Shown in pieces: positions 54,945 through 64,000 of a stretch of DNA of 64,000 bases. Position 1 is the stretch's first letter; each line of letters begins with the position of its first letter. The DNA is from Epilithonimonas sp. JDS. GTDB taxonomy: Bacteria; Bacteroidota; Bacteroidia; Flavobacteriales; Weeksellaceae. The position numbers were made by a program, and so were the translations under genes. Where the stretch lies: assembly GCF_021261315.1 (NCBI RefSeq), contig NZ_JAJSAX010000001.1, positions 1,116,001 to 1,180,000 of the forward strand, in the 5' to 3' direction. The notes under the pieces were generated by a model, which made no database searches, was not told the origin of the DNA, and saw only the letters and a program-made list of their open reading frames with translations.

Positions 54945-54972
54945 TAAAAAAACCGCCTTGACAGACGGTTTT
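54945..54972 (-). terminator. Terminator of the rimP-nusA-infB operon
   Basis: On the minus strand, AAAACCGTC pairs with GGCGGTTTT (one GT pair), followed by a T-run. It lies 17 bases past the infB stop. The rest of the gap (54694-54988) is very AT-rich and holds only the susC promoter. Confidence 0.82.
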
Positions 54973-54988
54973 AATATTTATAAATGAA

Positions 54989-57859
54989 TTATTTAAGCTT
55001 TTTCTTAACAGCTACTTCTTCGTATACTTCCAGGATATCTCCAATTTCAATATCATTGTATCCTTTGATGTTCAATCCACATTCGTAACCTTTGGTCACT
55101 TCCTTCACATCATCTTTGAAACGTTTCAAACTTTCCAGCTGACCGTCAAATTTCACAATACCATCTCTAAGAAGTCTGATACTTGAATTTCGGGTTACTT
55201 TACCAGTTAGAACCATACAACCTGCGATAGATCCAACTTTAGAAATTCTGAATACTTCACGGATTTCCACATTACCAATGACTTGTTCCTGGATCTCCGG
55301 AGAAAGCATTCCTTCCATCGCTTCTTTCACTTCGTCGATAGCTCGGTAGATGATAGAGTACGTTCTGATCTCCACTTCTTCCTTATCAGCAATATCTTTT
55401 GCATTCACACTTGCTCTTACGTTGAAACCAATCATAATAGCATCAGACGCTGCCGCTAGTAATACATCAGATTCTGTAATCTGACCAACACCTTTGTGCA
55501 AGATATTTACCTGAATCTCTTCAGTTGACAATCTCTGTAACTGATCAGCTAATGCCTCAACCGAACCATCCACGTCACCTTTAAGGATAATATTCAATTC
55601 TTTGAAATCACCTAGAGCGATACGACGACCGATCTCATCAAGCGTCAAGTGTTTCTTGGTTCTGATAGACTGCTCTCTTTGAAGCTGTTCTCTCTTATTT
55701 GCAATGGTTTTCGCTTCTTTCTCATCAGCGAAAACTCGGAATTTATCTCCTGCTGTAGGTGCGCCGTCCAAACCTAGAATTGTAACCGGGATTGATGGTC
55801 CTGCGCTTTCCATAGCTTTTCCACGTTCGTCAAGCATTGCTTTTACTTTACCATGGTTCTTACCTGCAAGCACGTAATCTCCCACTTTCAAAGTTCCGTT
55901 TTGAACCAACATTGTGGCTACATATCCACGACCTTTGTCCAGGGCTGCTTCTATCACTACTCCACTTGCTTGCTTGTTTGGATTTGATTTCAATTCCAAC
56001 ATTTCTGCCTGAAGTAATACTTTTTCCAATAACAAATCTACATTGTTACCAAATTTAGCAGAGATTTCCTGTGCCTGTACATTTCCACCCCATTCTTCAA
56101 CCAAGACATTCATTGCCGATAGTTGCTCTCTGATTTTATCTGGATTTGCACCTGCTTTATCTACTTTATTGATCGCAATGATCATTGGAACTCCAGCCGC
56201 TTGTGCGTGTGCAATAGCTTCTTTTGTTTGTGGCATCACGTCATCATCCGCTGCAACAACAATGATAGCAATATCCGTGATCTGAGCACCTCTGGCTCTC
56301 ATCGCGGTAAAGGCTTCGTGACCTGGTGTATCCAAGAATGTAATTCTCTGTCCACTTTCCAATTTCACGTTATAAGCACCAATGTGCTGTGTAATACCTC
56401 CGGATTCACCGGCAATTACATTTGTTTTTCTAATATAATCAAGGAGTGAAGTTTTACCGTGATCCACGTGCCCCATTACGGTAACAACGGCTGCTCTTGG
56501 TAATAGATCTTCTGCTAGATCTTCAACATCGTCTGCTGCTGCTTCTTCGACATCAGCATCAGAGAATTCGATCTTGTAACCAAATTCGTCAGCTACCAAT
56601 AATAAAGTATCGGCTTCCAAACGCTGGTTCATTGTCACCATTACTCCTAGAGAGAAACAAGCAGAAATCACTTCAGTAGCACTTACACTCATCAAACTAG
56701 CTAAGTCGCTAACGGTGATGAACTCAGTTACTTTCAGAGTTCTGTCTGCAGCATCGATCTCCTGTTGGATCTCATCCTGCTCTCTTCTCCAAGATCTTTT
56801 GTCTTTTCTATGTTTAGAACCTTTGGATTTACCACCTTTATTGGTTAGTTTTTCTAAAGTTTCTTTAATTTGATTTTTAACCTGCTCATCTGTCAGTTCC
56901 ACTGGCATTGTACGAGCTTGTCCCTGACCACCTCTGTTATTTCCTCCTGGACGGCTGTTCCCTCCCGGACGGTTGTTGTTTCCTCCCGGACGGTTTCCAC
57001 CTTGTCCTGGCGGACGATTGCCTTGGTTATTACCGTGCCCTGCTGGTCTGTTAGCACCACCTTGGGTATTTGCTCCCTGGTTGGTATTGGTTTGACCTGG
57101 AACATCTTTGGTAATACGCTTTCTTTTCTTTTTGGCAGCGTTATTATTTGAGTTCGAAGATGGTTTTCTGTTGAATTGGGTCAAATCAATCTTTTCACCA
57201 ACTATCTTTGGACCGTCTAATTTCTGGTAAACCGTTTCGATTTTTTGAGATTCTTCAGAATCCGGACCTTGAACAGTTTCAACAGGTTTTGTTGGCTGCT
57301 CTTCAACTTTAGGTTCAGCTTTCGGCTCTTCTTTGATGACAGGTTTTGGTTCTTCCGCTGGCTTCTCAGTCACTTTTGGTTTCTCAGAAGGCTTTGGTCT
57401 TCCTGTATCAATTGTAGAAAGGTCGATTTTATCTAAAACTTTGAACTCTTGTTTTTCTTCTTTTTTTACAACCTCTGGCTGCACTTCTTTTTTCTCTTCT
57501 ACTGCCGGTTCTGGTGTAGGAGCAACTTCCTCCGCAGGCTTAGCCGTAGGATTCAAGTCGATTTTTCCCAAGATTCTGGTTTCAGGTCTTGCGTTTGATT
57601 TGGCTCTTATAACCTCAGGTGCTTTTTCTTCGATCGCTAATTTTTCGTCAGGAACTTTAGAAATAACCACCTCATGAGAAGCTTTTCTCTGTTCTCCATC
57701 TTTTCGGAACTCAGCTTCCAATGCAGAAAATGCCTGTTCTTCCAATAGAGCGTTAGGATTACTGTCCACCTCAATCCCTTTTCCCTGCAGATATTCCACA
57801 GCTCTTGGGATAGAAATGTTAAGTTCTTTAACGGCTTTATTTAATCTTATTTTTGGCAT
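54989..57859 (-). CDS. infB: Translation initiation factor IF-2
   Basis: 956 residues. The IF2_N domain (residues 1-55) is followed by a long low-complexity linker rich in P, E, K and V (to about 230). A glycine/asparagine/arginine-rich stretch ([19 protein letters not shown], near 300-320) comes next, then a second small domain, and the GTPase domain from about 455. G1 is [10 protein letters not shown]3 is DTPGHEAF and G4 is NKVDK. Domains II, III and IV follow to the end. IF-2 brings fMet-tRNA to the 30S subunit. The long linker is usual in Bacteroidota. It is the last gene of a minus-strand unit with rimP and nusA. Confidence 0.97.
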   Translation of the reverse strand: MPKIRLNKAVKELNISIPRAVEYLQGKGIEVDSNPNALLEEQAFSALEAEFRKDGEQRKASHEVVISKVPDEKLAIEEKAPEVIRAKSNARPETRILGKIDLNPTAKPAEEVAPTPEPAVEEKKEVQPEVVKKEEKQEFKVLDKIDLSTIDTGRPKPSEKPKVTEKPAEEPKPVIKEEPKAEPKVEEQPTKPVETVQGPDSEESQKIETVYQKLDGPKIVGEKIDLTQFNRKPSSNSNNNAAKKKRKRITKDVPGQTNTNQGANTQGGANRPAGHGNNQGNRPPGQGGNRPGGNNNRPGGNSRPGGNNRGGQGQARTMPVELTDEQVKNQIKETLEKLTNKGGKSKGSKHRKDKRSWRREQDEIQQEIDAADRTLKVTEFITVSDLASLMSVSATEVISACFSLGVMVTMNQRLEADTLLLVADEFGYKIEFSDADVEEAAADDVEDLAEDLLPRAAVVTVMGHVDHGKTSLLDYIRKTNVIAGESGGITQHIGAYNVKLESGQRITFLDTPGHEAFTAMRARGAQITDIAIIVVAADDDVMPQTKEAIAHAQAAGVPMIIAINKVDKAGANPDKIREQLSAMNVLVEEWGGNVQAQEISAKFGNNVDLLLEKVLLQAEMLELKSNPNKQASGVVIEAALDKGRGYVATMLVQNGTLKVGDYVLAGKNHGKVKAMLDERGKAMESAGPSIPVTILGLDGAPTAGDKFRVFADEKEAKTIANKREQLQREQSIRTKKHLTLDEIGRRIALGDFKELNIILKGDVDGSVEALADQLQRLSTEEIQVNILHKGVGQITESDVLLAAASDAIMIGFNVRASVNAKDIADKEEVEIRTYSIIYRAIDEVKEAMEGMLSPEIQEQVIGNVEIREVFRISKVGSIAGCMVLTGKVTRNSSIRLLRDGIVKFDGQLESLKRFKDDVKEVTKGYECGLNIKGYNDIEIGDILEVYEEVAVKKKLK

Positions 57860-57968
57860 AAATATAAATTTGCTTTTGGCTTTAGCGTTTTAAGCTTTTG
57901 CTTTATTTTTTTCTTTTTATTAAATTTTAGTTCTTCAAAAGTAATTTAAAAAACTGTATTTCATTTTG

Positions 57969-59204
57969 TTATCCTTCCAATTCTTCTCTTAGAATGTTCT
58001 TCACATCTTCGATGGTTTCTTCCTCCAGATCTACGATTTTCAACAATGCATCGGTATCTTTGTCCAAGACGCTTCTTGCAGTCGTTAATCCAACTTTTTT
58101 GAACTCATCGATGATCCAAGCTTCGATCTCGTCTGAGAATTCTCTCAATTCAACATCGTCGTCATCAGAAGTTTCTCTGTAAACATCAATTTCATATCCT
58201 GTCAACCATGATGCCAACTTGATATTTTGTCCTTGTTTACCAATTACTTTAGAAATCTCTTCTACTGGTGTATAAACCAAAGCGTAGTTAGACTCCTCGT
58301 TTATTTCGATTTTATTAATGATAATATTTCCTAAAGCTCTCTTCACAAAGATCTCCGGATTTTTTGACCATTGGATCACATCAATATTTTCATTTTTAAG
58401 TTCTCTCACCACACCGTGAATTCTAGAACCTTTCACACCAACGCAAGCGCCGACAGGATCAATTCTGTCATCATAAGCATCAACTGCGATTTTCGCTTTC
58501 TCACCAGGAATTCTCACCACTTTTTTAAGGATGATCGTTCCGTCTTGGATCTCAGGGATTTCAAGCTCCAACAATTCTTCCAGGAATTTAGGTGCTGTTC
58601 TGGAAACGATGATCTGTGGTTTTGAACCTCGGAAGTCAACGCTTTCTACAATTCCTTTCACAGTTTCTCCTTTTTTGAAGAAATCGGAAGGAATTTGATT
58701 TTCCTTAGGCAAGATGAATTCATTATCTTCATCATCCAAAAGGATCACGTGTTTGTGACGGATATGGTGAACTTCACCTATAATAATTTCTCCGATTCTA
58801 TCTTTGAACTGCTCATATAAAGAAGCATTGAAATGCTCCTGAATTTTCGTAGCCAAGATCTGCTTCAAAGTCAAGATACTTCTTCTCCCAAGATTTGCAA
58901 CTTCGATCTCCTGCGTATATTCCTCACCAACTTCGAAAGTTGAGTCGATCTTTCTAACTTCAGAGATCTCGATTTCCAAGTCATCATCTTCAGACATCTC
59001 ATCCTCAACAATGGTTTTGTTCAGGAAAATCTGAAAATCCCCTTTGTCCGGATTTACGATCACATCAAAATGGTCATCAGAGTCATATCTTTTTCTAAGA
59101 AGAGTCTTAAGAGAATCTTCGATAATAGCCATTAAGTCTATTTTGCTGATATTCTTTATTTCTTTAAAATCACCAAAGGCTTCTATTAAAGCTAAATTAT
59201 CCAT
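57969..59204 (-). CDS. nusA: Transcription termination/antitermination protein NusA
   Basis: 411 residues. The N-terminal domain binds RNA polymerase (residues 1-130). An S1 domain follows (IIGEVHHIRHKHVILLDDEDNEFILP). Two KH domains complete the core (DPVGACVGVKGSRIHGVVREL, then KVIGKQGQNIKLASWLTGYEIDVY). The C-terminal acidic repeats of proteobacterial NusA are absent, as in other Bacteroidota. NusA controls pausing, termination and antitermination, so it may act on the attenuator-like hairpin in the leader of its own operon. rimP lies 71 bases upstream, infB 109 bases downstream. Confidence 0.96.
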   Translation of the reverse strand: MDNLALIEAFGDFKEIKNISKIDLMAIIEDSLKTLLRKRYDSDDHFDVIVNPDKGDFQIFLNKTIVEDEMSEDDDLEIEISEVRKIDSTFEVGEEYTQEIEVANLGRRSILTLKQILATKIQEHFNASLYEQFKDRIGEIIIGEVHHIRHKHVILLDDEDNEFILPKENQIPSDFFKKGETVKGIVESVDFRGSKPQIIVSRTAPKFLEELLELEIPEIQDGTIILKKVVRIPGEKAKIAVDAYDDRIDPVGACVGVKGSRIHGVVRELKNENIDVIQWSKNPEIFVKRALGNIIINKIEINEESNYALVYTPVEEISKVIGKQGQNIKLASWLTGYEIDVYRETSDDDDVELREFSDEIEAWIIDEFKKVGLTTARSVLDKDTDALLKIVDLEEETIEDVKNILREELEG

Positions 59205-59275
59205 ATCCTATATATAATTGATAAATGATGGCTGATAATTGATCTTTTCTAAATCAACATCAATTCATCTAATTG

Positions 59276-59743
59276 TTAAAATTTTATTACTACTAATGCT
59301 TTTTTGATGTCGGCGTAAGGAATTTCTCTTTCTTCTACTACATCTTCTTTTCCTTTTCCGACTAATTTTGGCCTTCTGTATTCCAGTCTCAGAACGATCT
59401 TCTCGTCATCGACTGATAAAAGTTCGCCTTCAACTTCGGAAGAATCACTCAACATTACTTCGATCTCTCTCCCAATATTTTTTCTAAATTGTCTCGGATA
59501 TTCAAGTGGTTCACTCAATCCGGAAGACATTACCTGCAGACTGAAATCGTGAATCTCGCGATCCATATTGAACTCAATCGCTCTGCTGGCATCCAGACAA
59601 TCCTGAAGAGTCACGCCATTGTCACCATCCAAGATCACTGTAACATCGGACGCTGCAGAGATTTTCAGATCCACTAAAAAAAGATCTGGTCTAGTTTCTA
59701 GAAACTCATTAAGTAATCGACTTAATTCTGTTTTAAATTCCAT
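59276..59743 (-). CDS. rimP: Ribosome maturation factor RimP
   Basis: 155 residues, the usual RimP length. The N-terminal domain has the strand pattern LFLVDLKISAASDVTVILDGDNGVTLQDCLDASRAIE (named by positions 19-55), and the motif LQVMSSGLSEPLEYPRQFRKNIGREIEV is the conserved signature with SxGLxxPL. The C-terminal Sm-like domain begins near GELLSVDDEKIVL. RimP helps 30S maturation. The ATG is preceded six bases upstream by a perfect AGGAGGT, which is rare in this phylum. It is the first gene of the rimP-nusA-infB operon. Confidence 0.95.
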   Translation of the reverse strand: MEFKTELSRLLNEFLETRPDLFLVDLKISAASDVTVILDGDNGVTLQDCLDASRAIEFNMDREIHDFSLQVMSSGLSEPLEYPRQFRKNIGREIEVMLSDSSEVEGELLSVDDEKIVLRLEYRRPKLVGKGKEDVVEEREIPYADIKKALVVIKF

Positions 59744-59749
59744 AATATT

Positions 59750-59756
59750 ACCTCCT
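59750..59756 (-). promoter_or_regulatory. Strong Shine-Dalgarno sequence of rimP
   Basis: On the minus strand AGGAGGT ends six bases before the ATG, with full pairing to the anti-Shine-Dalgarno core. Other genes in the window lack such a sequence. Confidence 0.85.
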
Positions 59757-59768
59757 AATTACATCTAC

Positions 59769-59795
59769 GAAAAAAGGCATTCTTGCGAAAGCCTT
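59769..59795 (-). terminator. Attenuator-like hairpin in the rimP leader
   Basis: On the minus strand AAGGC pairs with GCCTT across a 12-base loop containing TTTCGCAAGAA, followed by TTTTTT. It lies between any upstream promoter and the rimP ribosome-binding site, as an intrinsic attenuator would. The stem is short and the loop wide. Confidence 0.5.
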
Positions 59796-59891
59796 CCCAT
59801 TTTCCCGTAAATCTTTGGCAAAGATAATCAAATTTATTAAAACAAACAAAAAGCTAATATTTCATTTATATATACTTCAAGTAAATTTTCT

Positions 59892-59899
59892 TATTTTTG
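59892..59899 (+). promoter_or_regulatory. -7 promoter element of the polysaccharide locus
   Basis: TATTTTTG matches TAnnTTTG exactly and ends 21 bases before the TTG start at 59921. It overlaps the longest frame's TTG (59897), which therefore cannot be the start. Confidence 0.6.
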
Positions 59900-59920
59900 C
59901 CGAAATTAAAATTTAATATT

Positions 59921-61087
59921 TTGAATATAACAATTGTTGGCACCGGGTATGTTGGTCTTTCTAATGCAGTGTTGTTAGCACAACATCATAACGTAATTGC
60001 TTTGGACATTGTTCCGGAAAAAGTGGAAATGCTCAATAACAGGCAATCTCCAATTGATGATCCCGAGATTACAGAATTTCTGGAAACAAAAAATCTCAAT
60101 CTAAAAGCGAGCCTTGATAAACAGGAAGCATATAAAAATGCAGATTTTATTATAGTAGCTACACCAACAGATTACGATCCTTCTACAAATTACTTCAATA
60201 CACAAAGTGTTGAAAATGTGATCAGAGAAGTTAAACAAAGCAATCCCAACGCCGTTGTTATTGTAAAATCTACAGTTCCTGTCGGTTTCACAGAAAATCT
60301 AAAGAAAGATTTGGATTTTGACAACATTATATTTTCTCCGGAGTTTTTGAGAGAAGGAAAAGCCCTTTATGATAATCTCTATCCTTCGAGAATTATTATT
60401 GGTGAGCAAAGTGAGCGCGCCAATGTTTTTGCAAATCTCCTGAAAGAAGGCGCCATAAAAAAAGACATTCCAATTCTTTTCACCAACGGAACTGAAGCAG
60501 AAGCTATCAAATTATTCTCAAATACCTATTTGGCAATGCGTGTAGCCTACTTCAATGAACTGGACAGTTATTCCCAAATCCATGGATTAGACAGCCGTCA
60601 AATCATAGAAGGCGTAGGACTGGATCCAAGAATTGGTTCCCATTATAATAATCCGTCTTTTGGATATGGAGGTTATTGTCTTCCGAAAGATACCAAGCAA
60701 TTGCTTGCAAATTATGATTCGGTTCCCAACAATCTCATACAGGCTATTGTAGATGCCAACCGCACAAGAAAAGATTTTATTTCGGATTCTATTTTGGCAA
60801 AACAACCGAAGAAAGTTGGTGTTTACCGATTAATTATGAAATCCGGATCAGACAATTTCCGAGCCTCTGCAATACAGGGTGTAATGAAAAGGATCAAGGC
60901 AAAAGGCGTGGAGGTTATTGTTTATGAACCAGTTCTGAAGGAAGATTTATTTTTCGGTTCCAGAGTGTCCAGAGATTTGGAGGCCTTCAAAAAAGAATGT
61001 GACGTCATCATATCCAACCGGAAAACACCGGATTTGGAAGATGTAAAAGAAAAAGTATATACTAGAGACTTATTCGGGAACGATTAA
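59921..61087 (+). CDS. ugd: UDP-glucose 6-dehydrogenase
   Basis: 388 residues from a TTG start at 59921 ([16 protein letters not shown]). This start matches where the family begins and fits the promoter. An earlier TTG at 59897 lies inside the promoter. The enzyme oxidises UDP-glucose to UDP-glucuronate with two NAD. Motifs are [15 protein letters not shown] (NAD binding), [43 protein letters not shown], and the catalytic cysteine in [19 protein letters not shown]. The short type (about 390) matches E. coli Ugd. It opens a plus-strand surface-polysaccharide locus, and rfbB follows after 23 bases. Confidence 0.95.
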   Translation: MNITIVGTGYVGLSNAVLLAQHHNVIALDIVPEKVEMLNNRQSPIDDPEITEFLETKNLNLKASLDKQEAYKNADFIIVATPTDYDPSTNYFNTQSVENVIREVKQSNPNAVVIVKSTVPVGFTENLKKDLDFDNIIFSPEFLREGKALYDNLYPSRIIIGEQSERANVFANLLKEGAIKKDIPILFTNGTEAEAIKLFSNTYLAMRVAYFNELDSYSQIHGLDSRQIIEGVGLDPRIGSHYNNPSFGYGGYCLPKDTKQLLANYDSVPNNLIQAIVDANRTRKDFISDSILAKQPKKVGVYRLIMKSGSDNFRASAIQGVMKRIKAKGVEVIVYEPVLKEDLFFGSRVSRDLEAFKKECDVIISNRKTPDLEDVKEKVYTRDLFGND

Positions 61088-61110
61088 AAACTAAAAACAT
61101 AAAGCATTTT

Positions 61111-62190
61111 ATGAAAAATATTATCATCACTGGCGGTGCCGGATTCATAGGTTCTCACGTTGTAAGAGAATTTGTAAAAAACAATCCAGAGTCTAAAATC
61201 ATCAATCTCGATGCTTTGACTTACGCTGGAAATCTTGAAAACTTAAAAGACATCGAAAACAAGCCAAATTATGTTTTCGAAAAAGCAGATATCACAAAAC
61301 CTGAAGAACTTAGAAAGGTTTTTGAAAAATACAATCCGGATGCAGTTGTGCATTTGGCAGCAGAAAGTCACGTAGACAGAAGTATCACAGATCCAAATGC
61401 ATTCATCAATACGAATGTCAACGGAACAGCAAATCTTCTAAATCTTTGTATTGAATTCTGGACATTAAATCCTGATCATACGCACGGAAGATTCCCGAAC
61501 GAGCCTAGAAAAAATCTTTTCTATCACGTTTCTACAGATGAAGTTTATGGAAGTCTTGGAGAAACAGGTTTCTTTTTGGAAACTACGCCTTACGATCCGC
61601 AGTCTCCGTACTCAGCTTCCAAAGCGGCTTCTGACCACTTGGTGAGAGCTTACGGGAACACTTACGGAATGCCATTTATTCTATCAAACTGTTCGAATAA
61701 TTATGGACCAAATCATTTCCCTGAGAAATTGATTCCACTTTGTATTTCGAATATCATTAATGAAAAACCTTTACCAATCTACGGTGACGGAAAATATACA
61801 AGAGACTGGTTGTTCGTAATCGATCACGCAAAAGCAATTCATCAGATTTTCAATGAATCTAAGACAGGCGAAACTTACAACATCGGAGGTTTCAACGAAT
61901 GGCAGAATATTGATTTGGTGAAAGAACTAATCAAACAAATGGATGAAAAGCTTGGAAAACCTGCCGGACATTCAGAAAAACTGATCACTTACGTTAAAGA
62001 CAGACCAGGCCACGACAAACGTTATGCTATCGATGCTACAAAATTGAACAAAGATCTTGGATGGAAACCATCTGTAACTTTTGAGCAAGGTTTAGGAAAA
62101 ACGATTGATTGGTTTCTGGAAAACAAAGAATGGTTGGAAAATGTAACGTCTGGTGATTATCAGAAATATTACGACGGACAGTATTCATAA
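61111..62190 (+). CDS. rfbB: dTDP-glucose 4,6-dehydratase
   Basis: 359 residues of the extended short-chain dehydrogenase family. Motifs are [16 protein letters not shown] (NAD binding), [24 protein letters not shown] with the catalytic aspartate/glutamate region, and [15 protein letters not shown] with the YxxxK pair. The late [16 protein letters not shown] is specific to this enzyme. It makes dTDP-4-keto-6-deoxyglucose, a branch point to rhamnose and other deoxysugars. rfbA, which makes its substrate, is 20 bases downstream. rfbC and rfbD are not in the window, so the final sugar is unknown. Confidence 0.97.
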   Translation: MKNIIITGGAGFIGSHVVREFVKNNPESKIINLDALTYAGNLENLKDIENKPNYVFEKADITKPEELRKVFEKYNPDAVVHLAAESHVDRSITDPNAFINTNVNGTANLLNLCIEFWTLNPDHTHGRFPNEPRKNLFYHVSTDEVYGSLGETGFFLETTPYDPQSPYSASKAASDHLVRAYGNTYGMPFILSNCSNNYGPNHFPEKLIPLCISNIINEKPLPIYGDGKYTRDWLFVIDHAKAIHQIFNESKTGETYNIGGFNEWQNIDLVKELIKQMDEKLGKPAGHSEKLITYVKDRPGHDKRYAIDATKLNKDLGWKPSVTFEQGLGKTIDWFLENKEWLENVTSGDYQKYYDGQYS

Positions 62191-62210
62191 AAAAAACACA
62201 AATTACAGCT

Positions 62211-63071
62211 ATGAAAGGAATTATTTTAGCCGGCGGATCCGGAACCAGACTTTTCCCATTGACGATTGCTGTCAGCAAACAGTTGATGCCAGTTTACGAC
62301 AAACCAATGATTTATTACCCGCTTTCAACATTGTTGTTAGCAGGCATTAAAGATATTTTAATTATCACAACGCCTCACGATCAGGCAGGATTTATCAAGC
62401 TTTTGGGCGATGGATCTCAGTTGGGTTGTAATATAGAATATGTGGTGCAGCCAAGTCCGGATGGATTGGCTCAGGCATTTATTCTTGGCGATAAATTCAT
62501 TGGCGATGACTCCGCAGCTTTGGTTTTGGGTGATAATATTTTTTACGGTTCCGAAATGGGAACTTTATTAAAGAATAAAACCAATCCAGATGGCGGTGTT
62601 GTTTTCGCATATCACGTTTCCGATCCCGAGAGATACGGCGTTGTGGAATTTGACCAAGATTTCAAAGCACTTTCTATTGAGGAAAAACCAACAGAACCAA
62701 AATCCAATTATGCCGTTCCTGGACTTTATTTCTATGATAATGAAGTCGTTGAAATTGCTAAAAACATTCAGCCTTCTCCAAGAGGCGAGTTGGAAATCAC
62801 AGATATCAATAATGTTTACCTAAGCAAAGGTAAATTGGAAGTTGGTGTTCTTGATAGAGGAACTGCATGGTTAGACACAGGAACTTTTGACTCTTTGCAA
62901 GACGCTTCAGAATTTGTAAGTGTGATCGAAAAAAGACAAGGTTTCAAAATTGGCTGTATCGAAGAAATTGCTTTCAGAAATGGGTTCATTAATGAAGAAA
63001 AACTTCTGGAAACTGCAGCAAAATACGGTAAAAGCGGATACGGTGAATATCTGAAAAACCTTATTAAATAA
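62211..63071 (+). CDS. rfbA: Glucose-1-phosphate thymidylyltransferase
   Basis: 286 residues, the usual RmlA length. It makes dTDP-glucose from dTTP and glucose-1-phosphate. The nucleotide-binding motif is [16 protein letters not shown], followed by [17 protein letters not shown], then VLGDNIFYG and [15 protein letters not shown]. This is the family pattern of the short, tetrameric enzymes. It lies in the unusual order rfbB then rfbA, with the ABC permease gene 24 bases downstream, so all belong to one transcript. Confidence 0.97.
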   Translation: MKGIILAGGSGTRLFPLTIAVSKQLMPVYDKPMIYYPLSTLLLAGIKDILIITTPHDQAGFIKLLGDGSQLGCNIEYVVQPSPDGLAQAFILGDKFIGDDSAALVLGDNIFYGSEMGTLLKNKTNPDGGVVFAYHVSDPERYGVVEFDQDFKALSIEEKPTEPKSNYAVPGLYFYDNEVVEIAKNIQPSPRGELEITDINNVYLSKGKLEVGVLDRGTAWLDTGTFDSLQDASEFVSVIEKRQGFKIGCIEEIAFRNGFINEEKLLETAAKYGKSGYGEYLKNLIK

Positions 63072-63095
63072 GTTTAAAATTAATACAAAACACAA

Positions 63096-63947
63096 ATGAG
63101 TGATTCTCAAAACCAACAGTGGACAGAAACCATAGGATCCAGCCATTCTCTTTTTGATCTCAATCTGAAAGAGGTTTGGAAATACAGGGATTTGGTTTAT
63201 ATGTTCGTAAAGCGGGATTTTGTTTCCAGCTTTAAACAAACGATCTTAGGTCCTATCTGGTTTTTTATCAATCCAATTTTTACGACAGTAGTCTACATTG
63301 TTATTTTTGGAAATATCGCCAAATTATCTACAGACGGCGCTCCAAAAATCTTATTTTATCTTGCAGGGATTACACTTTGGAATTACTTTTCAACCTGTCT
63401 TTCAGCAACTTCCAATGTTTTCACGGCTAATGCGGGAATATTTGGAAAAGTATATTTTCCAAGACTTATCATGCCGATTTCCATCGTTTTTTCAAACCTG
63501 ATGAAGCTTGGCGTGCAGATGCTTCTGTTTCTGACGGTTTTCTTTTATTATCTTTTTAAAGGAGAAGTACAGCCAAACTGGTGGATATTGGCAACGCCTC
63601 TATTGATTGCCTTAATGGCTATTTTTGCATTGGGACTTGGAATGATATTCTCTTCGCTTACCACCAAATACCGTGATCTTCAGATGCTTTTGAGTTTCGG
63701 AATCAGTTTGTATATGTATGCAACACCGGTCATTTATCCGGCGTCAAGCCTTAAAGGAATTTTCAAAACGCTTGCATTTTATAATCCATTGACCGGAATT
63801 TTTGAATGTTTCAAATATGCATGGCTCGGAGTAGGCGATTTCAGTCCGATGATGTTGATGATAAGTACAGCTATTATTTTGATGTTTTTAGCGATCGGCA
63901 CCGTGATTTTCAACAAAGTGGAGAAAGGTTTTATGGATACCGTATAA
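63096..63947 (+). CDS. ABC-2 type permease of a polysaccharide exporter (Wzm-like)
   Basis: 283 residues with about six transmembrane helices. The N-terminal cytoplasmic part (SLFDLNLKEVWKYRDLVYMFVKRDFVSSFKQTILGPIWF, around residues 13-50) is the hallmark of Wzm/TagG-type export permeases. The first helix follows the conserved QTILGPIWFFINP. Helices lie at about 38-60, 78-96, 112-140, 155-180, 185-205 and 245-270. The protein moves lipid-linked O-antigen or capsule chains across the inner membrane with an ATPase partner (Wzt-like), which is expected downstream but not seen. It is in line with ugd, rfbB and rfbA. Confidence 0.9.
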   Translation: MSDSQNQQWTETIGSSHSLFDLNLKEVWKYRDLVYMFVKRDFVSSFKQTILGPIWFFINPIFTTVVYIVIFGNIAKLSTDGAPKILFYLAGITLWNYFSTCLSATSNVFTANAGIFGKVYFPRLIMPISIVFSNLMKLGVQMLLFLTVFFYYLFKGEVQPNWWILATPLLIALMAIFALGLGMIFSSLTTKYRDLQMLLSFGISLYMYATPVIYPASSLKGIFKTLAFYNPLTGIFECFKYAWLGVGDFSPMMLMISTAIILMFLAIGTVIFNKVEKGFMDTV

Positions 63948-63956
63948 ACTCTGATT

Positions 63957-64000
63957 ATGAATTGGATTAAATTTTTCAAAACATTAAGGAAGTATTATTA
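63957..64000 (+). CDS. Start of the next gene in the polysaccharide locus (cut by window end)
   Basis: An ATG nine bases after the permease stop opens a frame that runs to the window end without a stop. It gives MNWIKFFKTLRKYY. Fourteen residues are too few to name a family; the close spacing fits an operon gene. An ATPase partner of the permease or a glycosyltransferase would be usual here, but the sequence does not say. Confidence 0.4.
   Translation, partial: MNWIKFFKTLRKYY

Noticed and set aside
59897-59920. Longer ugd start at TTG 59897
   Set aside because: It is inside the -7 promoter element. The NAD-binding motif is expected four residues after the start, as given by TTG 59921.

Overview
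The window looks like chromosomal DNA from a member of the Bacteroidota, most likely a Chryseobacterium-like Weeksellaceae (Flavobacteriia). The signs are low GC with AT-rich spacers, promoters of the TTG-N19-21-TAnnTTTG type, almost no Shine-Dalgarno sequences, type IX secretion (T9SS) C-terminal sorting domains, a SusC/SusD pair, a GYDIA-type GHMP kinase and bacillithiol biosynthesis (BshC). Most genes are ordinary core genes. There is no prophage, insertion sequence, CRISPR array, tRNA or rRNA that I can support.

Layout. 1-3070: 3' part of metH, then metF (folate-dependent methionine synthesis). 3105-12900: small housekeeping units, including hutI with an overlapping HAD phosphatase gene, a methionine aminotransferase with a DUF2911 protein, miaA, a thioredoxin-fold protein, a Nudix hydrolase, an enoyl-CoA hydratase/dCMP deaminase/XerD operon, and an RlpA-like lipoprotein. 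13025-15823: eno and gltA. 15998-17876: two arginine-deiminase-superfamily hydrolases (the second is CtlX-like). 17971-24338: a tightly packed seven-gene cluster of speD, a DUF4178 zinc-ribbon membrane protein, a 64-aa membrane microprotein, DUF350, a membrane-anchored SpeE-like aminopropyltransferase, a FAD amine-oxidase-like protein and a His-bearing polytopic membrane protein. This is the best candidate for a poorly described system.

24377-31255 (minus strand): a TPR sensor kinase, a LytTR response regulator and a very large leucine-rich-repeat T9SS cargo protein. 31393-33545: nadD, DUF3817 and a D-lactate-dehydrogenase-like gene. 33829-38390: tandem duplicated TonB-dependent outer-membrane proteins. 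38480-44267 (minus): pckA, GHMP kinase, fabD, and a four-LysM periplasmic-binding-like protein. 44289-44896: a YafQ-type toxin-antitoxin module sitting between exact 25-bp direct repeats, one of which holds the bshC stop codon. 44888-54693 (minus): bshC, a putative porin, an Asp-box propeller T9SS protein, and susD/susC. 54989-59743 (minus): rimP-nusA-infB, with a rare Shine-Dalgarno sequence and an attenuator-like hairpin in its leader. 59921-64000 (plus): start of a surface-polysaccharide locus (UDP-glucose dehydrogenase, rfbB, rfbA, ABC-2 permease, and a gene cut by the window end).

Several intergenic repeats are visible: a two-copy element with conserved ends and a variable self-complementary middle (5809-5966 and 46533-46651), a CACAAAAG inverted-repeat element (7833-7940), and a tandem repeat of about 51 bp (41164-41265). 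No gene-free stretch exceeds 300 bases; the longest (54694-54988 and 33546-33828) hold promoters and terminators. All functional calls come from reading motifs by eye; no database search was run.
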